Shown here: positions 28,030 to 39,486 of the stretch, in pieces
How the letters are laid out: every line of letters starts with the position of its first letter
How positions within the stretch are numbered: position 1 is the stretch's first letter
Assembly (NCBI RefSeq): GCF_009295515.1
Contig: NZ_RQVV01000011.1
Location: forward strand, 1 to 64,000
Reading direction: 5' to 3'
DNA from: Erwinia endophytica
GTDB taxonomy: Bacteria; Pseudomonadota; Gammaproteobacteria; Enterobacterales; Enterobacteriaceae
DNA: 64,000 nt
Position numbers and translations under genes: made by a program
The notes under the pieces: model-generated
What the model was told of the DNA's origin: nothing
The model's input: only the letters and a program-made list of their open reading frames with translations
The model's database searches: none

Positions 28030-28677
28030 ATGAAAACGGTTCTGATTACTGGGTTTGAACCTTTTGAGGGCGAACGGGTGAACTCATCCTGGGAGGTGGT
28101 CAGCCATTTGCATGGACATCAGGTGGGCGGCGCGAAGGTTATCGCTAAGCAGCTACCCTGTGTGTTTGGTGACTCGCTGACGGCTCTGTATGCCGCTGTT
28201 GATGAGTTGCAGCCTGAAATAGTGATCGCCATCGGGCAGGCTAATGGTCGTCCCGATATTACTGTCGAACGAGTGGCGATTAACGTGGACGATGCTCGCA
28301 TCCCGGATAATGCAGGCCAGCAACCCATCGATGTCCCGATTATCGTCAATGGACCAGCTGCCTGTTTTTCCATGTTGCCGATTAAAGCGATGGTTCAAGG
28401 GATGCGAGAGGCCGGTATTCCCGCCTCGGTTTCACAGACAGCGGGCACTTTTGTCTGCAATCATGTGATGTATGGTTTGTTGCATTATCTGGCACAGCAC
28501 CATAGTAAGACCCGCGGTGGTTGTATGCATCTTCCCTACTTGCCGGAGCAGGCGGTTAATCATCCTGGTAGCGCCAGTATGCCCGTGCAGACGATGGTGC
28601 AGGCACTGGAAATTGCGTTGAGTATCGCGCTGATTGTGCGCCAGGATATCCGGCGGGAGGGCGGTGCAACACAGTAA
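28030..28677 (+). CDS. pcp: Pyrrolidone-carboxylate peptidase (pyroglutamyl peptidase I)
   Basis: Pcp removes N-terminal pyroglutamate (5-oxoproline) from peptides, releasing the substrate of PxpABC. The cysteine peptidase (family C15) shows the N-terminal [15 protein letters not shown], the catalytic Glu region [21 protein letters not shown], the nucleophile Cys in [11 protein letters not shown], and the catalytic His in [12 protein letters not shown]. The ATG at 28030 gives the usual 215 residues with AAGGTGA upstream; a GTG at 28024 would add two residues. Confidence 0.95.
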   Translation: MKTVLITGFEPFEGERVNSSWEVVSHLHGHQVGGAKVIAKQLPCVFGDSLTALYAAVDELQPEIVIAIGQANGRPDITVERVAINVDDARIPDNAGQQPIDVPIIVNGPAACFSMLPIKAMVQGMREAGIPASVSQTAGTFVCNHVMYGLLHYLAQHHSKTRGGCMHLPYLPEQAVNHPGSASMPVQTMVQALEIALSIALIVRQDIRREGGATQ

Positions 28678-28706
28678 TCAGTGAACGATTGTCTGGGGGA
28701 ATGGGC

Positions 28707-28733
28707 AAAAGCGCCACAGCCGATTGTGGCGCC
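28707..28733 (-). terminator. terminator of gltA
   Basis: On the reverse strand GCGCCACA and TGTGGCGC pair around a 6-base loop and run into TTTT, 24 bases past gltA. It also separates gltA from convergent pcp. Confidence 0.85.
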
Positions 28734-28756
28734 TTAATGCACGAGATCCAGTCAAG

Positions 28757-30040
28757 TTACTTGTTGATGGCGGACTTGAAATCACGCTGGTCGTAACCGG
28801 TATACAACTGACGTGGACGGGCAATTTTGATGCCGTCGTCGTGCATTTCTTTCCAGTGGGCAATCCAGCCAACGGTGCGCGCCATCGCGAAGATTACCGT
28901 AAACATTGAGGTAGGGATCCCCATTGCTTTGAGGATCAGGCCAGAGTAGAAATCAACGTTAGGATAGAGTTTGCGCTCAATGAAGTAGGGGTCGTTCAGT
29001 GCAATGTGTTCCAGCTCCATCGCCACTTCCAGCAGATCATCTTTCATCCCCAACTCTTTCAGCACTTCATGACAGGTTTCCCGCATCACTGTGGCACGGG
29101 GATCATAATTTTTATACACGCGGTGACCAAAGCCCATTAAGCGGAATGAATCATTTTTGTCTTTCGCGCGACGCAGAAAATCAGGGATATGATCAACGTT
29201 GTGAATTTCTTCCAGCATGCGCAGGCAGGCTTCGTTCGCGCCGCCGTGTGCGGGTCCCCACAGGGAAGCGATACCTGCAGCGATACAGGCAAACGGATTA
29301 GCGCCGGAAGAACCAGCGGTACGCACGGTCGACGTTGAGGCGTTTTGTTCATGGTCGGCATGCAGGATCAGAATACGATCCATCGCGCGCTCAAGCACTG
29401 GGTTCACCACGTATTCTTCACAAGGCGTGGAGAACATCATATTGAGGAAGTTACCCGCGTAGGAAAGGTCGTTACGTGGATAAACAAACGGCTGGCCGAT
29501 AGAATATTTGTAACACATCGCGGCGACGGTCGGCATTTTTGACAACAAACGGAACGCCGCGATTTCACGGTGACGTTCGATGTTGACGTCCATTGCATCG
29601 TGATAAAATGCCGCGAGCGCTCCGGTCACGCCACACATTACCGCCATTGGGTGCGAGTCGCGACGGAAGCCGCGAAACAGATGATGGATCTGTTCATGGA
29701 CCATGGTGTGGCGGGTCACGATGGTGCTGAATTCTTCATACTGCTCTTTGGTTGGCGCTTCGCCATTCAGCAGGATGTAGCAGACTTCCAGGTAGTTGGA
29801 ATGTAACGCCAGTTGATCGATAGGGAAACCACGGTGAAGCAGAATGCCTTTTTCACCGTCGATATAGGTTATTTTGGATTCGCAGGACGCAGTAGAAGTG
29901 AACCCCGGATCAAACGTGAAGTAACCTTTTGAGCCGAGAATACGGACATCAATCTCTTCTAGGCCTAGCGTACCGCTTAGCATATCAAGTTCAATATCAG
30001 CTTCGCCGGGTAGAGTTAGCGTTGCTTTTTTATCAGCCAT
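28757..30040 (-). CDS. gltA: Citrate synthase (type II, NADH-sensitive)
   Basis: GltA condenses acetyl-CoA and oxaloacetate at the entry of the TCA cycle. The 427 residues equal the E. coli hexameric enzyme, which is allosterically inhibited by NADH. Visible are the N-terminal small domain ([21 protein letters not shown]), [20 protein letters not shown] with an active-site His, [15 protein letters not shown] with a second His, [14 protein letters not shown], and the catalytic Asp in YPNVDFYSG. It diverges from sdhCDAB, so the two ends of the TCA locus share one control region. Confidence 0.97.
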   Translation of the reverse strand: MADKKATLTLPGEADIELDMLSGTLGLEEIDVRILGSKGYFTFDPGFTSTASCESKITYIDGEKGILLHRGFPIDQLALHSNYLEVCYILLNGEAPTKEQYEEFSTIVTRHTMVHEQIHHLFRGFRRDSHPMAVMCGVTGALAAFYHDAMDVNIERHREIAAFRLLSKMPTVAAMCYKYSIGQPFVYPRNDLSYAGNFLNMMFSTPCEEYVVNPVLERAMDRILILHADHEQNASTSTVRTAGSSGANPFACIAAGIASLWGPAHGGANEACLRMLEEIHNVDHIPDFLRRAKDKNDSFRLMGFGHRVYKNYDPRATVMRETCHEVLKELGMKDDLLEVAMELEHIALNDPYFIERKLYPNVDFYSGLILKAMGIPTSMFTVIFAMARTVGWIAHWKEMHDDGIKIARPRQLYTGYDQRDFKSAINK

Positions 30041-30465
30041 TTATCGTCTCCTTAGCGCCTTATTTATGAATCTTCGACACTTTAAAAGCCAGTCTGTCCG
30101 CGGCTGACTGGAGCACATATTCAACTCTGCGGCATCTTATCACGTGCAGGGTACAGAGTGAGGGGCGCATACAGCCGGGGGCGTATTTGACTTTATTTCA
30201 CAGTTGTTAAAGATTCGCTCAGGTCGTAACTTATTGGTAACCGCCACCAGATACTTTATGTGTCTATATCACCAATGTTACATAACTTATGCTTAGGTGA
30301 AAGTGTATCCCCATAACTTTTGTGCATCATAGGATTTTTAGCACCTAACTTGTAAAGGTAATGTTTAAATTTTGTCAAATCAAATAATTAAATTTAGAAT
30401 AATTGTGAAAATCGTGAGGGTGATCACTGTTCCGCTTAAATGTTCCCAAGATGTTTGTAGGGGAA
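30041..30465. other. gltA-sdhC divergent control region
   Basis: An AT-rich non-coding region of about 615 bp lies between gltA and sdhC. In E. coli the matching interval carries gltA and sdhC promoters with ArcA and CRP sites. Only the sdhC promoter is clear here (see 30466-30494). I see no ORF or repeat in the rest. Confidence 0.5.
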
Positions 30466-30494
30466 TTGTAATAAGAATGTGAACCACCTATACT
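30466..30494 (+). promoter_or_regulatory. sdhC promoter
   Basis: TTGTAA (30466-30471) and TATACT (30489-30494) are spaced by 17 bases. The following leader, with CTCCGGAATACCCTGCA, GCCACCCAGCG and GCTGTCTGACCCGC, is strikingly like that of E. coli sdhC, whose long leader is a target of Spot 42, RyhB and other sRNAs. Confidence 0.8.
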
Positions 30495-30656
30495 TCCGCC
30501 AGGTCTCCGGAATACCCTGCAGTAGGAGCCACCCAGCGTTTTACCCGCGTCGTTTTGACACTGGAGGTTGTAGTTTTAGTGACTGGCGCAGTGCTTTATT
30601 GTTAACGCTGTCTGACCCGCCCTCAGGACCGGAGGAAGCAAAATAAGAAAGGCTGT

Positions 30657-31046
30657 GTGGGCAAAACCGTGAAAAAACAAAGACCTGTCAACTTGGATCT
30701 CTCTACGATCCGGTTTCCCGTTACTGCAATAGCGTCTATTCTTCATCGCGTGTCCGGCGTCATTACGTTTGTGGCTGTTGGCATACTGCTGTGGGTATTG
30801 GGCCTGTCACTTTCCTCACCCGAAGGCTTCCAGCAGGCATCTGCCGTTATGGACAGCTTTATTGTTAAATTCATCTTCTGGGGAATCCTCACCGCACTGG
30901 CGTACCACATTGTCGGTGGGATTCGTCATATGTTGATGGATTTTGGCTTTCTGGGGGAAACACTGGAAACGGGTATGCGATCTGCGCAAATTTCTTTTGG
31001 TATCACTGTCGTGCTTTCAATTCTGGCTGGAGCCCTCGTATGGTAA
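30657..31046 (+). CDS. sdhC: Succinate dehydrogenase cytochrome b556 subunit
   Basis: SdhC is one of two membrane anchors of succinate:quinone oxidoreductase (complex II) and helps bind heme b and ubiquinone. The 129-residue protein, read from a GTG start, matches E. coli in length. Three transmembrane helices are visible. [12 protein letters not shown] contains the quinone-site Ser and Arg, and [11 protein letters not shown] holds the heme-ligand His. It overlaps sdhD by 7 bases. Confidence 0.96.
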   Translation: MGKTVKKQRPVNLDLSTIRFPVTAIASILHRVSGVITFVAVGILLWVLGLSLSSPEGFQQASAVMDSFIVKFIFWGILTALAYHIVGGIRHMLMDFGFLGETLETGMRSAQISFGITVVLSILAGALVW

Positions 31047-31387
31047 GCAACGCTTCCGCACTGGGTCGCAATGGCATCCATGACTGGTTGCTGCTGCGCG
31101 CTGCTGCGATGATAATCACCCTGTACGTGCTGTATATCCTCAGTTTTGTCGTGATATCGGACCACCTGACTTACGATATCTGGCGCGGATTTTTTTCCTC
31201 CCCTTTTACTAAAGTTTTCACCCTGTTGACGCTGTTCTCTATTTTGGTGCATGGCTGGATAGGAATGTGGCAGGTATTAACGGATTACATCAAACCGCTG
31301 GCGATGCGTCTGTTGTTGCAGTTAGTCGTGGTGGTGGTGCTGTTGGTGTATGCAATTTATGGCACTGTCGTTGTGTGGGGAGCGTAA
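31040..31387 (+). CDS. sdhD: Succinate dehydrogenase membrane anchor subunit
   Basis: The second hydrophobic anchor of complex II, 115 residues with three membrane helices. The segment [18 protein letters not shown] contains the heme-side His region and the quinone-site Asp-Tyr pair. It overlaps sdhC and ends 3 bases before sdhA. Confidence 0.96.
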   Translation: MVSNASALGRNGIHDWLLLRAAAMIITLYVLYILSFVVISDHLTYDIWRGFFSSPFTKVFTLLTLFSILVHGWIGMWQVLTDYIKPLAMRLLLQLVVVVVLLVYAIYGTVVVWGA

Positions 31388-31390
31388 GAA

Positions 31391-33157
31391 ATGAAGTTGC
31401 CAGTCAGAGAATTTGACGCCGTCGTTGTCGGCGCGGGGGGGGCAGGTATGCGTGCTGCGCTGCAAATCTCCCAATCGGGCCAAACTTGCGCCCTGTTATC
31501 GAAAGTTTTCCCAACCCGTTCTCATACCGTGTCGGCCCAGGGGGGGATCACCGTGGCGCTGGGCAATACCCATGAAGATAACTGGGAATGGCATATGTAC
31601 GACACGGTAAAAGGTTCCGACTATATCGGGGACCAGGACGCCATTGAATATATGTGCAAAACCGGTCCGGAAGCGGTGCTGGAGTTGGAGCATATGGGGC
31701 TGCCGTTCTCCCGACTGGACGATGGCCGTATCTATCAGCGTCCGTTCGGCGGTCAGTCGAAAAACTTCGGCGGCGAGCAGGCGGCGCGTACTGCGGCCGC
31801 GGCTGACCGTACCGGTCATGCATTATTGCATACGCTTTATCAGCAGAATCTGAAAAACAAAACCACCATCTTCTCCGAGTGGTATGCGCTGGATCTGGTT
31901 AAAAACGCGGATGGCGCGATCGTCGGCTGTACCGCATTGAATATTGAAGATGGCGAAGTGGTGTATTTCAAAGCTCGCGCTACGGTACTGGCGACCGGCG
32001 GTGCAGGCCGAATCTATCAGTCCACCACTAATGCGCATATTAATACCGGTGATGGCGTGGGGATGGCGCTGCGTGCCGGGGTGCCGGTGCAGGATATGGA
32101 AATGTGGCAATTCCATCCGACCGGTATCGCTGGCGCTGGAGTTCTGGTCACCGAAGGATGTCGTGGTGAAGGAGGATACCTGCTGAATAAGCACGGTGAA
32201 CGTTTTATGGAACGTTATGCACCAAACGCCAAAGATCTGGCGGGGCGTGATGTTGTCGCCCGTTCGATGATGATTGAAATCCGTGAGGGACGCGGCTGTG
32301 ACGGTCCGTGGGGGCCCCATATCAAACTGAAGCTGGATCATCTAGGCCATGAAGTGCTGGAAGCGCGTCTGCCGGGCATCCTTGAGCTGTCCCGTACCTT
32401 TGCCCATGTCGATCCGGTGAAAGAGCCCATTCCGGTTATCCCAACTTGCCACTACATGATGGGCGGCATTCCGACCAAAGTGACGGGGCAGGCGATAACA
32501 CTCAATGAACAGGGTGAAGATGTCGTCGTACCTGGGCTGTTCGCCGTTGGTGAGATTGCCTGTGTTTCTGTCCACGGTTCTAACCGATTGGGGGGCAACT
32601 CATTGCTGGACCTGGTGGTGTTTGGCCGGGCAGCAGGCCTGCATCTACAGGAGTCTATTCAGGAACAGGGGGAGTTGTTGGAGGCGACTGAGGACGAAAT
32701 TGACGCTTCACTGGCGCGTCTGAACCGCTGGAATAATAACACCACGGGGGAAGATCCCGTTGAACTGCGTAAAGCCCTGCAGACCTGTATGCAGCATAAC
32801 TTTTCAGTATTCCGTGAAGGCGAGGCGATGGCGAAAGGTCTGGAAGAGCTAAAAGTGTTACGTGAACGGCTGAAAAATGCCCGTCTGGATGATCGCTCGT
32901 CAGATTTCAATACCCAACGTATTGAGTGCCTGGAACTGGATAATTTGATGGAAACCGCTTATGCCACGGCGGTTGCCGCTAACTTCCGTACCGAAAGTCG
33001 TGGAGCGCACAGTCGTTTCGACTATCCTGAACGTGATGATGCAAACTGGTTGTGTCACAGCGTGTATCTGCCGCAAACCGAAAGCATGACCCGCCGGGCG
33101 GTGAACATGCAGCCGAAACTGCGTGCGGCCTTCCCGCCGAAAGTGCGTACCTACTAG
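31391..33157 (+). CDS. sdhA: Succinate dehydrogenase flavoprotein subunit
   Basis: SdhA oxidises succinate to fumarate at a covalently bound FAD on the cytoplasmic face. The 588 residues (E. coli 588) show the dinucleotide fold [15 protein letters not shown], the FAD-linked His45 in [10 protein letters not shown], the active-site region [21 protein letters not shown], and the C-terminal [10 protein letters not shown]. It is separated from sdhB by 19 bases. Confidence 0.97.
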   Translation: MKLPVREFDAVVVGAGGAGMRAALQISQSGQTCALLSKVFPTRSHTVSAQGGITVALGNTHEDNWEWHMYDTVKGSDYIGDQDAIEYMCKTGPEAVLELEHMGLPFSRLDDGRIYQRPFGGQSKNFGGEQAARTAAAADRTGHALLHTLYQQNLKNKTTIFSEWYALDLVKNADGAIVGCTALNIEDGEVVYFKARATVLATGGAGRIYQSTTNAHINTGDGVGMALRAGVPVQDMEMWQFHPTGIAGAGVLVTEGCRGEGGYLLNKHGERFMERYAPNAKDLAGRDVVARSMMIEIREGRGCDGPWGPHIKLKLDHLGHEVLEARLPGILELSRTFAHVDPVKEPIPVIPTCHYMMGGIPTKVTGQAITLNEQGEDVVVPGLFAVGEIACVSVHGSNRLGGNSLLDLVVFGRAAGLHLQESIQEQGELLEATEDEIDASLARLNRWNNNTTGEDPVELRKALQTCMQHNFSVFREGEAMAKGLEELKVLRERLKNARLDDRSSDFNTQRIECLELDNLMETAYATAVAANFRTESRGAHSRFDYPERDDANWLCHSVYLPQTESMTRRAVNMQPKLRAAFPPKVRTY

Positions 33158-33176
33158 TTTGCGGAGCAATGAGACC

Positions 33177-33893
33177 ATGAGACTCGAATTTTCTATTTAT
33201 CGTTACAACCCGGATGTGGACGACGCGCCACGGATGCAGGAATACAGTCTGGAGTCGGAAGAAGGGCGCGACATGATGATGCTGGATGCCTTACTCCGAC
33301 TGAAAGAGAAAGATCCGACCCTGGCCTTTCGTCGTTCCTGCCGGGAAGGTGTGTGTGGTTCCGACGGCATTAACATGAACGGCAAAAATGGTCTGGCGTG
33401 TATCACGCCGGTTTCCACTCTCGGCGGCGGTAAACGTAAAATTGTTATCCGCCCTTTGCCAGGGTTGCCAGTGATCCGCGATTTGGTGGTGGACATGGGA
33501 CAATTCTACACTCAGTATGAGAAGATTAAGCCTTACCTGTTGAATAATGGAGAAAATCCCCCCGCTCGTGAGTACTTACAACAGCCCGAACAGCGGGAGA
33601 AACTGGATGGCCTGTATGAATGTATTCTCTGCGCGTGTTGTTCAACGTCGTGTCCGTCATTCTGGTGGAATCCGGATAAATTTATCGGGCCGGCAGGGCT
33701 GCTGGCAGCTTATCGCTTCCTGATTGATGATCGCGATACGGAAACCGATGCGCGTCTGGATAATCTAAACGATGCTTTCAGTGTTTTCCGTTGTCACAGT
33801 ATTATGAACTGTGTGAACGTTTGTCCTAAGGGACTGAATCCGACGCGTGCTATTGGCCATATTAAGTCGATGCTGCTGCAGCGGGGGGCATAA
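33177..33893 (+). CDS. sdhB: Succinate dehydrogenase iron-sulfur subunit
   Basis: SdhB passes electrons from FAD to quinone through three clusters. An N-terminal plant-type ferredoxin domain has CREGVCGSDGINMNGKNGLAC for the 2Fe-2S cluster. The C-terminal domain has CILCACCSTSCP and CHSIMNCVNVCPKGLNP for the 4Fe-4S and 3Fe-4S clusters. Starting at MRLEFSIYRYN gives 238 residues, as in E. coli; an upstream in-frame start at 33123 lies inside sdhA. Confidence 0.97.
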   Translation: MRLEFSIYRYNPDVDDAPRMQEYSLESEEGRDMMMLDALLRLKEKDPTLAFRRSCREGVCGSDGINMNGKNGLACITPVSTLGGGKRKIVIRPLPGLPVIRDLVVDMGQFYTQYEKIKPYLLNNGENPPAREYLQQPEQREKLDGLYECILCACCSTSCPSFWWNPDKFIGPAGLLAAYRFLIDDRDTETDARLDNLNDAFSVFRCHSIMNCVNVCPKGLNPTRAIGHIKSMLLQRGA

Positions 33894-33902
33894 GCGTCAG
33901 CC

Positions 33903-33988
33903 AGCCGGGAGCCTCAGGGTTCCCGGCTGCTTTACCAGGAAATCCTGGCAAGAAAATCTTGCGCGCGGCTATAAGGTTTCTTGCCAGG
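33903..33988 (+). promoter_or_regulatory. tandem strong hairpins between sdhB and sucA
   Basis: Two perfect inverted repeats follow sdhB: AGCCGGGA / TCCCGGCT (33903-33928) and CCTGGCAAGAAA / TTTCTTGCCAGG (33944-33988, 12 bp). Neither has a T-run. In E. coli the sdhB-sucA junction is structured and processed, with transcription continuing into sucA and an internal promoter. These stems probably set RNA processing or 3' stability. Confidence 0.65.
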
Positions 33989-34170
33989 GTTCCCTTACGG
34001 GCCAGGGCGCCAGTAATTGCGCACATCGCTCGTATCGATGAACTTTCAGGCTGCATTCTGCTCTGATATGAGCGGAAAACGGCCGAGGGCAAGCCGCTTT
34101 GGCGGCGCGGGACAGTGCATGTTCCATTAAATAACCACGGCGAAAAGCACAAAATGCTTAAGGGATCACA

Positions 34171-36978
34171 ATGCAGAACAGCGCGATGAAACCCTGGTTG
34201 GACTCCTCCTGGCTGGCCGGCGCGAATCAGACCTACATAGAGCAGCTCTATGAGGACTATTTAACCGATCCTGACTCTGTTGATGAAGTCTGGAAAGAGC
34301 GCTTTCAGCAGCTCCCAGGACAAGGGACCAGACCTGAACAACTCCATTCGACAACCCGCGAGTACTTCAAGCGTCTGGCAAAAGATGCCTCACGCTATAC
34401 CTCTTCTGTCAGCGATCCTGACACGAATGCTAAACAGGTCAAGGTTCTCCAACTGATTAACGCTTTCCGTTTTCGCGGTCATCAGCTTGCGAACCTTGAC
34501 CCACTAGGATTGTGGCAGCAGGAGCCGGTGCCGGATCTGGATCCGGCGTTTCACGATCTGACAGATGCCGATTTTCAGGAAACCTTTAATGTGGGTTCTT
34601 TTGCTTTCGGCAAAGAGACGATGAAGCTGGCGGATTTGTTCTCCCTGCTGAAACAGACTTATTGCGGTTCGATCGGTGCGGAATATATGCACATCACCAA
34701 CACTGAAGAGAAACGTTGGATTCAGCAACGCATCGAATCAGTGGCCGGTCAGGCTGCTTTCTCTCTTGAGGAGAAAAAAGGTTTTCTCAAGCAACTGACC
34801 GCCGCGGAAGGCCTTGAACGTTACCTTGGCGCGAAGTTTCCAGGCGCAAAACGTTTTTCGCTGGAAGGGGGGGATGCGCTGATCCCGATGCTGAACGAGA
34901 TGATCCGCCATGCCGGTAAAAGCGGTACCCGTGAAGTGGTGCTGGGGATGGCCCACCGTGGGCGGCTTAATGTGCTGATCAACGTGTTAGGTAAAAAGCC
35001 GCAGGATCTGTTTGACGAGTTTTCCGGTAAACACAAAGAGCATCTGGGTACCGGTGACGTGAAATATCATATGGGCTTTTCATCCGATGTGGAAACGGAA
35101 GGTGGCATGGTGCACCTGGCACTGGCATTTAACCCGTCGCATCTTGAGATAGTCAGCCCGGTGGTGATGGGATCGGTTCGCGCTCGTCTGGATCGTCTGG
35201 ACGAACCCGGCAGCAACAAAGTACTGCCCATTACTATCCACGGCGATGCCGCGGTTACCGGCCAGGGCGTGGTGCAGGAAACGCTGAACATGTCTCAGGC
35301 CCGTGGCTATGAAGTGGGCGGTACGGTCCGCATCGTTATTAACAATCAGATTGGTTTCACTACTTCCAATCCGAAAGATGCCCGTTCGACCCAATACTGT
35401 ACCGATATCGGTAAAATGGTGCTGGCCCCGATTTTCCACGTTAATGCTGACGATCCGGAAGCGGTCGCTTTTGTGACTCGTTTGGCGTTGGATTTCCGTA
35501 ACACCTTTAAACGCGACGTGTTTATCGATCTGGTGTGTTATCGCCGTCACGGCCATAACGAAGCCGATGAGCCCAGTGCGACTCAGCCGGTGATGTACCA
35601 GAAAATCAAGAAACACCCAACGCCGCGTAAGATCTATGCTGACCGGCTGGAACGCGAAAAAGTCGTCAGCCTGGAAGATGCCACGGAAATGGTTAACTTG
35701 TATCGTGACGCGCTGGATGCGGGCGAATGTGTGGTGCCGGAATGGCGCCCGATGAGCCTGCATTCCTTCACCTGGTCGCCGTATCTGAACCATGACTGGG
35801 ATGAAAATTATCCTTCTACTGTCGATCTGAAACGCTTGCAGGAACTGGCTAAACGTATCAGCACGGTGCCGGAATCGATCCAGATGCAGTCCCGTGTTGC
35901 CAAGATTTATCATGATCGCGCGGAAATGGCGGCGGGCAATAAAAAGTTTGACTGGGGAGCGGCAGAAAACCTGTCTTACGCCACGCTGGTAGATGAAGGG
36001 ATCTCCTGTCGCCTTTCTGGGGAAGATACCGGACGGGGAACCTTTTTCCACCGCCATGCGGTGATTCATAATCAGACCAACGGTTCGACTTACACGCCAT
36101 TGCAACACGTGCATAACGCGCAGGGCACTTTCAACGTCTGGGATTCTGTGTTGTCGGAAGAAGCGGTGCTGGCCTTTGAATACGGTTATGCCACCGCGGA
36201 ACCGCGGACGCTGACCATTTGGGAAGCGCAGTTTGGTGATTTTGCCAACGGCGCTCAGGTGGTTATCGACCAGTTTATTAGTTCTGGCGAGCAGAAGTGG
36301 GGGCGGATGTGTGGGCTGGTCATGTTGTTGCCACACGGCTATGAAGGGCAGGGGCCGGAACACTCTTCGGCGCGCCTGGAGCGGTATTTGCAGCTCTGTG
36401 CCGAGCAGAATATGCAGGTTTGCGTACCTTCTACGCCAGCGCAGGTTTACCACATGCTACGTCGGCAGGCATTGCGCGGTATGCGCCGTCCACTGGTGGT
36501 GATGTCACCGAAATCGCTGTTGCGCCACCCGCTGGCGACCTCTTCTTTAGAGGAACTGGCGACGGGCAGCTTCCAACCCGCCATTGGTGAGATAGACCCC
36601 CTTGACCCGCAAGGGGTGAAGCGTGTGGTCCTCTGTTCCGGCAAAGTGTATTACGACTTGTTGGAAAAACGCCGAAAAAATGAGCAGACCGATGTGGCCA
36701 TCATGCGTGTCGAACAGCTTTATCCCTTCCCGCATAAAGCGCTGCAGGATAAATTGCAGCCTTATTCGCATGTACAGGATTTTGTCTGGTGCCAGGAAGA
36801 GCCGCTCAATCAGGGGGCCTGGTACTGTAGTCAGCATCATTTACGTGAAGTTTTGCCTGCTGGAGCTTCATTACGTTACGCCGGTCGCCCTGCTTCGGCC
36901 TCACCGGCAGTGGGGTATTTGTCCGTTCACCAGCGGCAGCAGCAAGATCTGGTCAATGACGCGCTGAACGTTAATTAA
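34171..36978 (+). CDS. sucA: 2-oxoglutarate dehydrogenase E1 component
   Basis: SucA is the thiamine-diphosphate decarboxylase of the 2-oxoglutarate dehydrogenase complex. The protein is 935 residues (E. coli 933). The N-terminal segment [36 protein letters not shown] binds the rest of the complex. The thiamine-binding region includes [20 protein letters not shown] and the acid-site stretch [19 protein letters not shown]; the C-terminal part has [31 protein letters not shown]. First gene of sucABCD, 14 bases before sucB. Confidence 0.97.
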   Translation: MQNSAMKPWLDSSWLAGANQTYIEQLYEDYLTDPDSVDEVWKERFQQLPGQGTRPEQLHSTTREYFKRLAKDASRYTSSVSDPDTNAKQVKVLQLINAFRFRGHQLANLDPLGLWQQEPVPDLDPAFHDLTDADFQETFNVGSFAFGKETMKLADLFSLLKQTYCGSIGAEYMHITNTEEKRWIQQRIESVAGQAAFSLEEKKGFLKQLTAAEGLERYLGAKFPGAKRFSLEGGDALIPMLNEMIRHAGKSGTREVVLGMAHRGRLNVLINVLGKKPQDLFDEFSGKHKEHLGTGDVKYHMGFSSDVETEGGMVHLALAFNPSHLEIVSPVVMGSVRARLDRLDEPGSNKVLPITIHGDAAVTGQGVVQETLNMSQARGYEVGGTVRIVINNQIGFTTSNPKDARSTQYCTDIGKMVLAPIFHVNADDPEAVAFVTRLALDFRNTFKRDVFIDLVCYRRHGHNEADEPSATQPVMYQKIKKHPTPRKIYADRLEREKVVSLEDATEMVNLYRDALDAGECVVPEWRPMSLHSFTWSPYLNHDWDENYPSTVDLKRLQELAKRISTVPESIQMQSRVAKIYHDRAEMAAGNKKFDWGAAENLSYATLVDEGISCRLSGEDTGRGTFFHRHAVIHNQTNGSTYTPLQHVHNAQGTFNVWDSVLSEEAVLAFEYGYATAEPRTLTIWEAQFGDFANGAQVVIDQFISSGEQKWGRMCGLVMLLPHGYEGQGPEHSSARLERYLQLCAEQNMQVCVPSTPAQVYHMLRRQALRGMRRPLVVMSPKSLLRHPLATSSLEELATGSFQPAIGEIDPLDPQGVKRVVLCSGKVYYDLLEKRRKNEQTDVAIMRVEQLYPFPHKALQDKLQPYSHVQDFVWCQEEPLNQGAWYCSQHHLREVLPAGASLRYAGRPASASPAVGYLSVHQRQQQDLVNDALNVN

Positions 36979-36992
36979 TTAAAGGAAAAATA

Positions 36993-38213
36993 ATGAGTAG
37001 CGTAGATATCCTCGTTCCCGACCTGCCTGAATCCGTTGCCGATGCCACCGTGGCGACCTGGCACAAGAAACCGGGCGATAGCGTCCAGCGCGATGAAGTG
37101 CTGGTTGAGATCGAAACCGATAAAGTGGTGCTGGAAGTACCCGCGTCTTCCGATGGCGTGCTGGATGCCATTCTGGAAGATGAAGGCGCGACAGTGACCT
37201 CACGTCAGGCGCTGGGACGTCTGACAGAAGGGAACAGCAGCGGTAAAGAAAGCGCGGCCAGGGTCGAGTCGAAAGAGTCCACACCGGCTCAGCGTCAGAA
37301 TGCGTCACTGGAAGAGGAAAATAACGATGCGCTCAGTCCGGCAATCCGCCGTCTGATTGCTGAGCACAGCCTGGATCCCGCCGCCATTAAAGGTACCGGC
37401 GTGGGTGGCCGTCTGACGCGTGAAGATATTGAAAAGCATCTGGCGAAACAATCCACAGCTAAACCGGTTGAGTCAAACACGCCGGAAGCGGTTCCAGCAC
37501 CGTCTCTGACGGGTCGTAGCGAGAAGCGGGTGCCGATGACCCGTTTACGTAAGCGTGTGGCCGAACGTTTGCTGGAAGCGAAAAACAGTACCGCGATGCT
37601 GACCACTTTCAACGAAGTGAACATGCAGCCGATCATGAATCTGCGTAAGCAGTACGGTGAAGCGTTCGAAAAACGTCACGGTATCCGCCTGGGCTTTATG
37701 TCCTTCTATCTGAAAGCGGTCGTTGAAGCGTTGAAGCGCTTCCCGGAAGTGAACGCCTCCATTGATGGCGATGATGTGGTCTACCACAACTATTTTGACG
37801 TCAGTATCGCGGTGTCCACGCCTCGTGGGCTGGTGACGCCAGTGCTGAAAGATGTTGATGCGTTGGGTATGGCTGACATTGAGAAAAAAATCAAAGAGCT
37901 GGCGGTGAAAGGCCGTGACGGTAAGTTGACCGTTGAGGAACTGACGGGCGGTAACTTTACCATCACCAATGGCGGGGTGTTTGGCTCGCTGATGTCGACG
38001 CCAATCATCAACCCACCACAGAGCGCCATTCTGGGGATGCATGCGATCAAGGACCGCCCGATGGCGGTGAATGGTCAGGTGACCATTCTGCCAATGATGT
38101 ATCTGGCGTTGTCCTATGACCATCGTCTGATTGACGGCAAAGAGTCTGTCAGTTTCCTGGTGGCTATCAAAGAACTGCTGGAAGATCCGTCCCGCCTGCT
38201 GCTGGACGTTTAA
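36993..38213 (+). CDS. sucB: 2-oxoglutarate dehydrogenase E2 (dihydrolipoyl succinyltransferase)
   Basis: SucB transfers the succinyl group to CoA. In order: one lipoyl domain (about 1-78) with lipoyl-Lys44 in [13 protein letters not shown], a flexible linker, an E1/E3-binding domain (about 113-150, [32 protein letters not shown] region), and the catalytic domain with [13 protein letters not shown] (active His and Asp). The 406 residues match E. coli (405). It is separated from sucC by about 105 bases containing a hairpin. Confidence 0.97.
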   Translation: MSSVDILVPDLPESVADATVATWHKKPGDSVQRDEVLVEIETDKVVLEVPASSDGVLDAILEDEGATVTSRQALGRLTEGNSSGKESAARVESKESTPAQRQNASLEEENNDALSPAIRRLIAEHSLDPAAIKGTGVGGRLTREDIEKHLAKQSTAKPVESNTPEAVPAPSLTGRSEKRVPMTRLRKRVAERLLEAKNSTAMLTTFNEVNMQPIMNLRKQYGEAFEKRHGIRLGFMSFYLKAVVEALKRFPEVNASIDGDDVVYHNYFDVSIAVSTPRGLVTPVLKDVDALGMADIEKKIKELAVKGRDGKLTVEELTGGNFTITNGGVFGSLMSTPIINPPQSAILGMHAIKDRPMAVNGQVTILPMMYLALSYDHRLIDGKESVSFLVAIKELLEDPSRLLLDV

Positions 38214-38222
38214 TCCTTGTCG

Positions 38223-38243
38223 GGTGCGGTGTTGGACCGCACC
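38223..38243 (+). promoter_or_regulatory. hairpin in the sucB-sucC gap
   Basis: GTGCGGT and ACCGCAC (extendable by one pair each side) fold around GTTGG just after sucB, without a T-run. It may modulate the ratio of sucAB to sucCD mRNA. Confidence 0.5.
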
Positions 38244-38319
38244 TAACCCTACGTATGGCCGACCATCACACGTTTTTGGCTTCGGCTCAGTCTTTTCCGA
38301 CCTGAATGGATAGAACATC

Positions 38320-39486
38320 ATGAACTTACACGAATATCAGGCAAAACAATTGTTTGCACGGTATGGTCTACCGGCGCCTATCGGTTATGCCTGCACCACT
38401 CCACGTGAAGCTGAAGAAGCCGCCTCCAAGATTGGCGCGGGTCCGTGGGTAGTGAAATGTCAGGTTCATGCCGGAGGCCGCGGTAAAGCGGGCGGCGTGA
38501 AAGTGGTCAAAAGCAAAGAAGATATTCGGGCTTTTGCTGAGCAGTGGTTGGGCAAACGCCTGACCACTTATCAGACGGATGCCAACGGTCAGCCGGTTAA
38601 CCAGGTCCTGGTTGAGGCCGCTACCGACATCGGTCAGGAGCTGTACCTGGGTGCGGTGGTGGATCGTGGTTCCCGTCGAGTGGTGTTTATGGCATCGACC
38701 GAAGGCGGCGTGGAAATCGAAAAAGTCGCGGAAGAAACGCCGCACTTGATCCACAAAGTGGCACTGGATCCATTAACCGGTCCTCAGCCGTATCAGGGCC
38801 GTGAGCTGGCGTTCAAACTGGGACTGACCGGCAAACAAGTGAGTCAGTTCACCAAGATCTTTATGGGACTGGCGACGATGTTCCTGGAGCGTGACCTGGC
38901 GCTGGTTGAGATCAATCCGCTGGTTATCACTAAGCAGGGCGATCTGATTTGCCTGGATGGCAAACTGGGCGCCGATGGTAATGCGTTGTTCCGCCAGCCG
39001 GAGTTGCGTGAGATGCGCGATCCAAGCCAGGAAGACCCGCGTGAGGCGCATGCCGCGCAGTGGGAACTGAACTATGTGGCATTGGAAGGGAACATCGGCT
39101 GTATGGTGAACGGCGCCGGTCTGGCGATGGGAACGATGGATATCGTTAAACTGCATGGCGGTCAGCCAGCCAACTTCCTTGACGTTGGCGGTGGTGCGAC
39201 GAAAGAACGAGTGACCGAAGCCTTCAAAATCATCCTGTCCGATGAAGCAGTCACCGCGGTGTTTGTGAACATCTTTGGCGGCATTGTGCGCTGCGATCTG
39301 ATTGCCGATGGCATCATCGGCGCGGTGGCGGAAGTGGGGGTTAACGTACCCGTCGTGGTACGTCTGGAAGGAAACAATGCCGAGCTGGGCGCCAAAAAAC
39401 TGGCTGACAGTGGTCTGAATATTATTGCAGCAACCAGCCTGAGTGACGCGGCGCAGCGCGTTGTTGCCGCAGCGGAGGGGAAATAA
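38320..39486 (+). CDS. sucC: Succinyl-CoA synthetase beta subunit
   Basis: SucC, with SucD, makes ATP (or GTP) from succinyl-CoA. The 388 residues match E. coli exactly. An ATP-grasp domain is visible ([21 protein letters not shown] for nucleotide binding and [14 protein letters not shown] for Mg binding), followed by the CoA-ligase domain with [17 protein letters not shown] and [16 protein letters not shown]. Its stop codon overlaps the sucD start by one base. Confidence 0.97.
   Translation: MNLHEYQAKQLFARYGLPAPIGYACTTPREAEEAASKIGAGPWVVKCQVHAGGRGKAGGVKVVKSKEDIRAFAEQWLGKRLTTYQTDANGQPVNQVLVEAATDIGQELYLGAVVDRGSRRVVFMASTEGGVEIEKVAEETPHLIHKVALDPLTGPQPYQGRELAFKLGLTGKQVSQFTKIFMGLATMFLERDLALVEINPLVITKQGDLICLDGKLGADGNALFRQPELREMRDPSQEDPREAHAAQWELNYVALEGNIGCMVNGAGLAMGTMDIVKLHGGQPANFLDVGGGATKERVTEAFKIILSDEAVTAVFVNIFGGIVRCDLIADGIIGAVAEVGVNVPVVVRLEGNNAELGAKKLADSGLNIIAATSLSDAAQRVVAAAEGK

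Noticed and set aside
35080-36453. 457-codon reverse ORF inside sucA
   Set aside because: A long antisense frame caused by codon bias of sucA; the sense protein is certain and the reverse product has no known domains.
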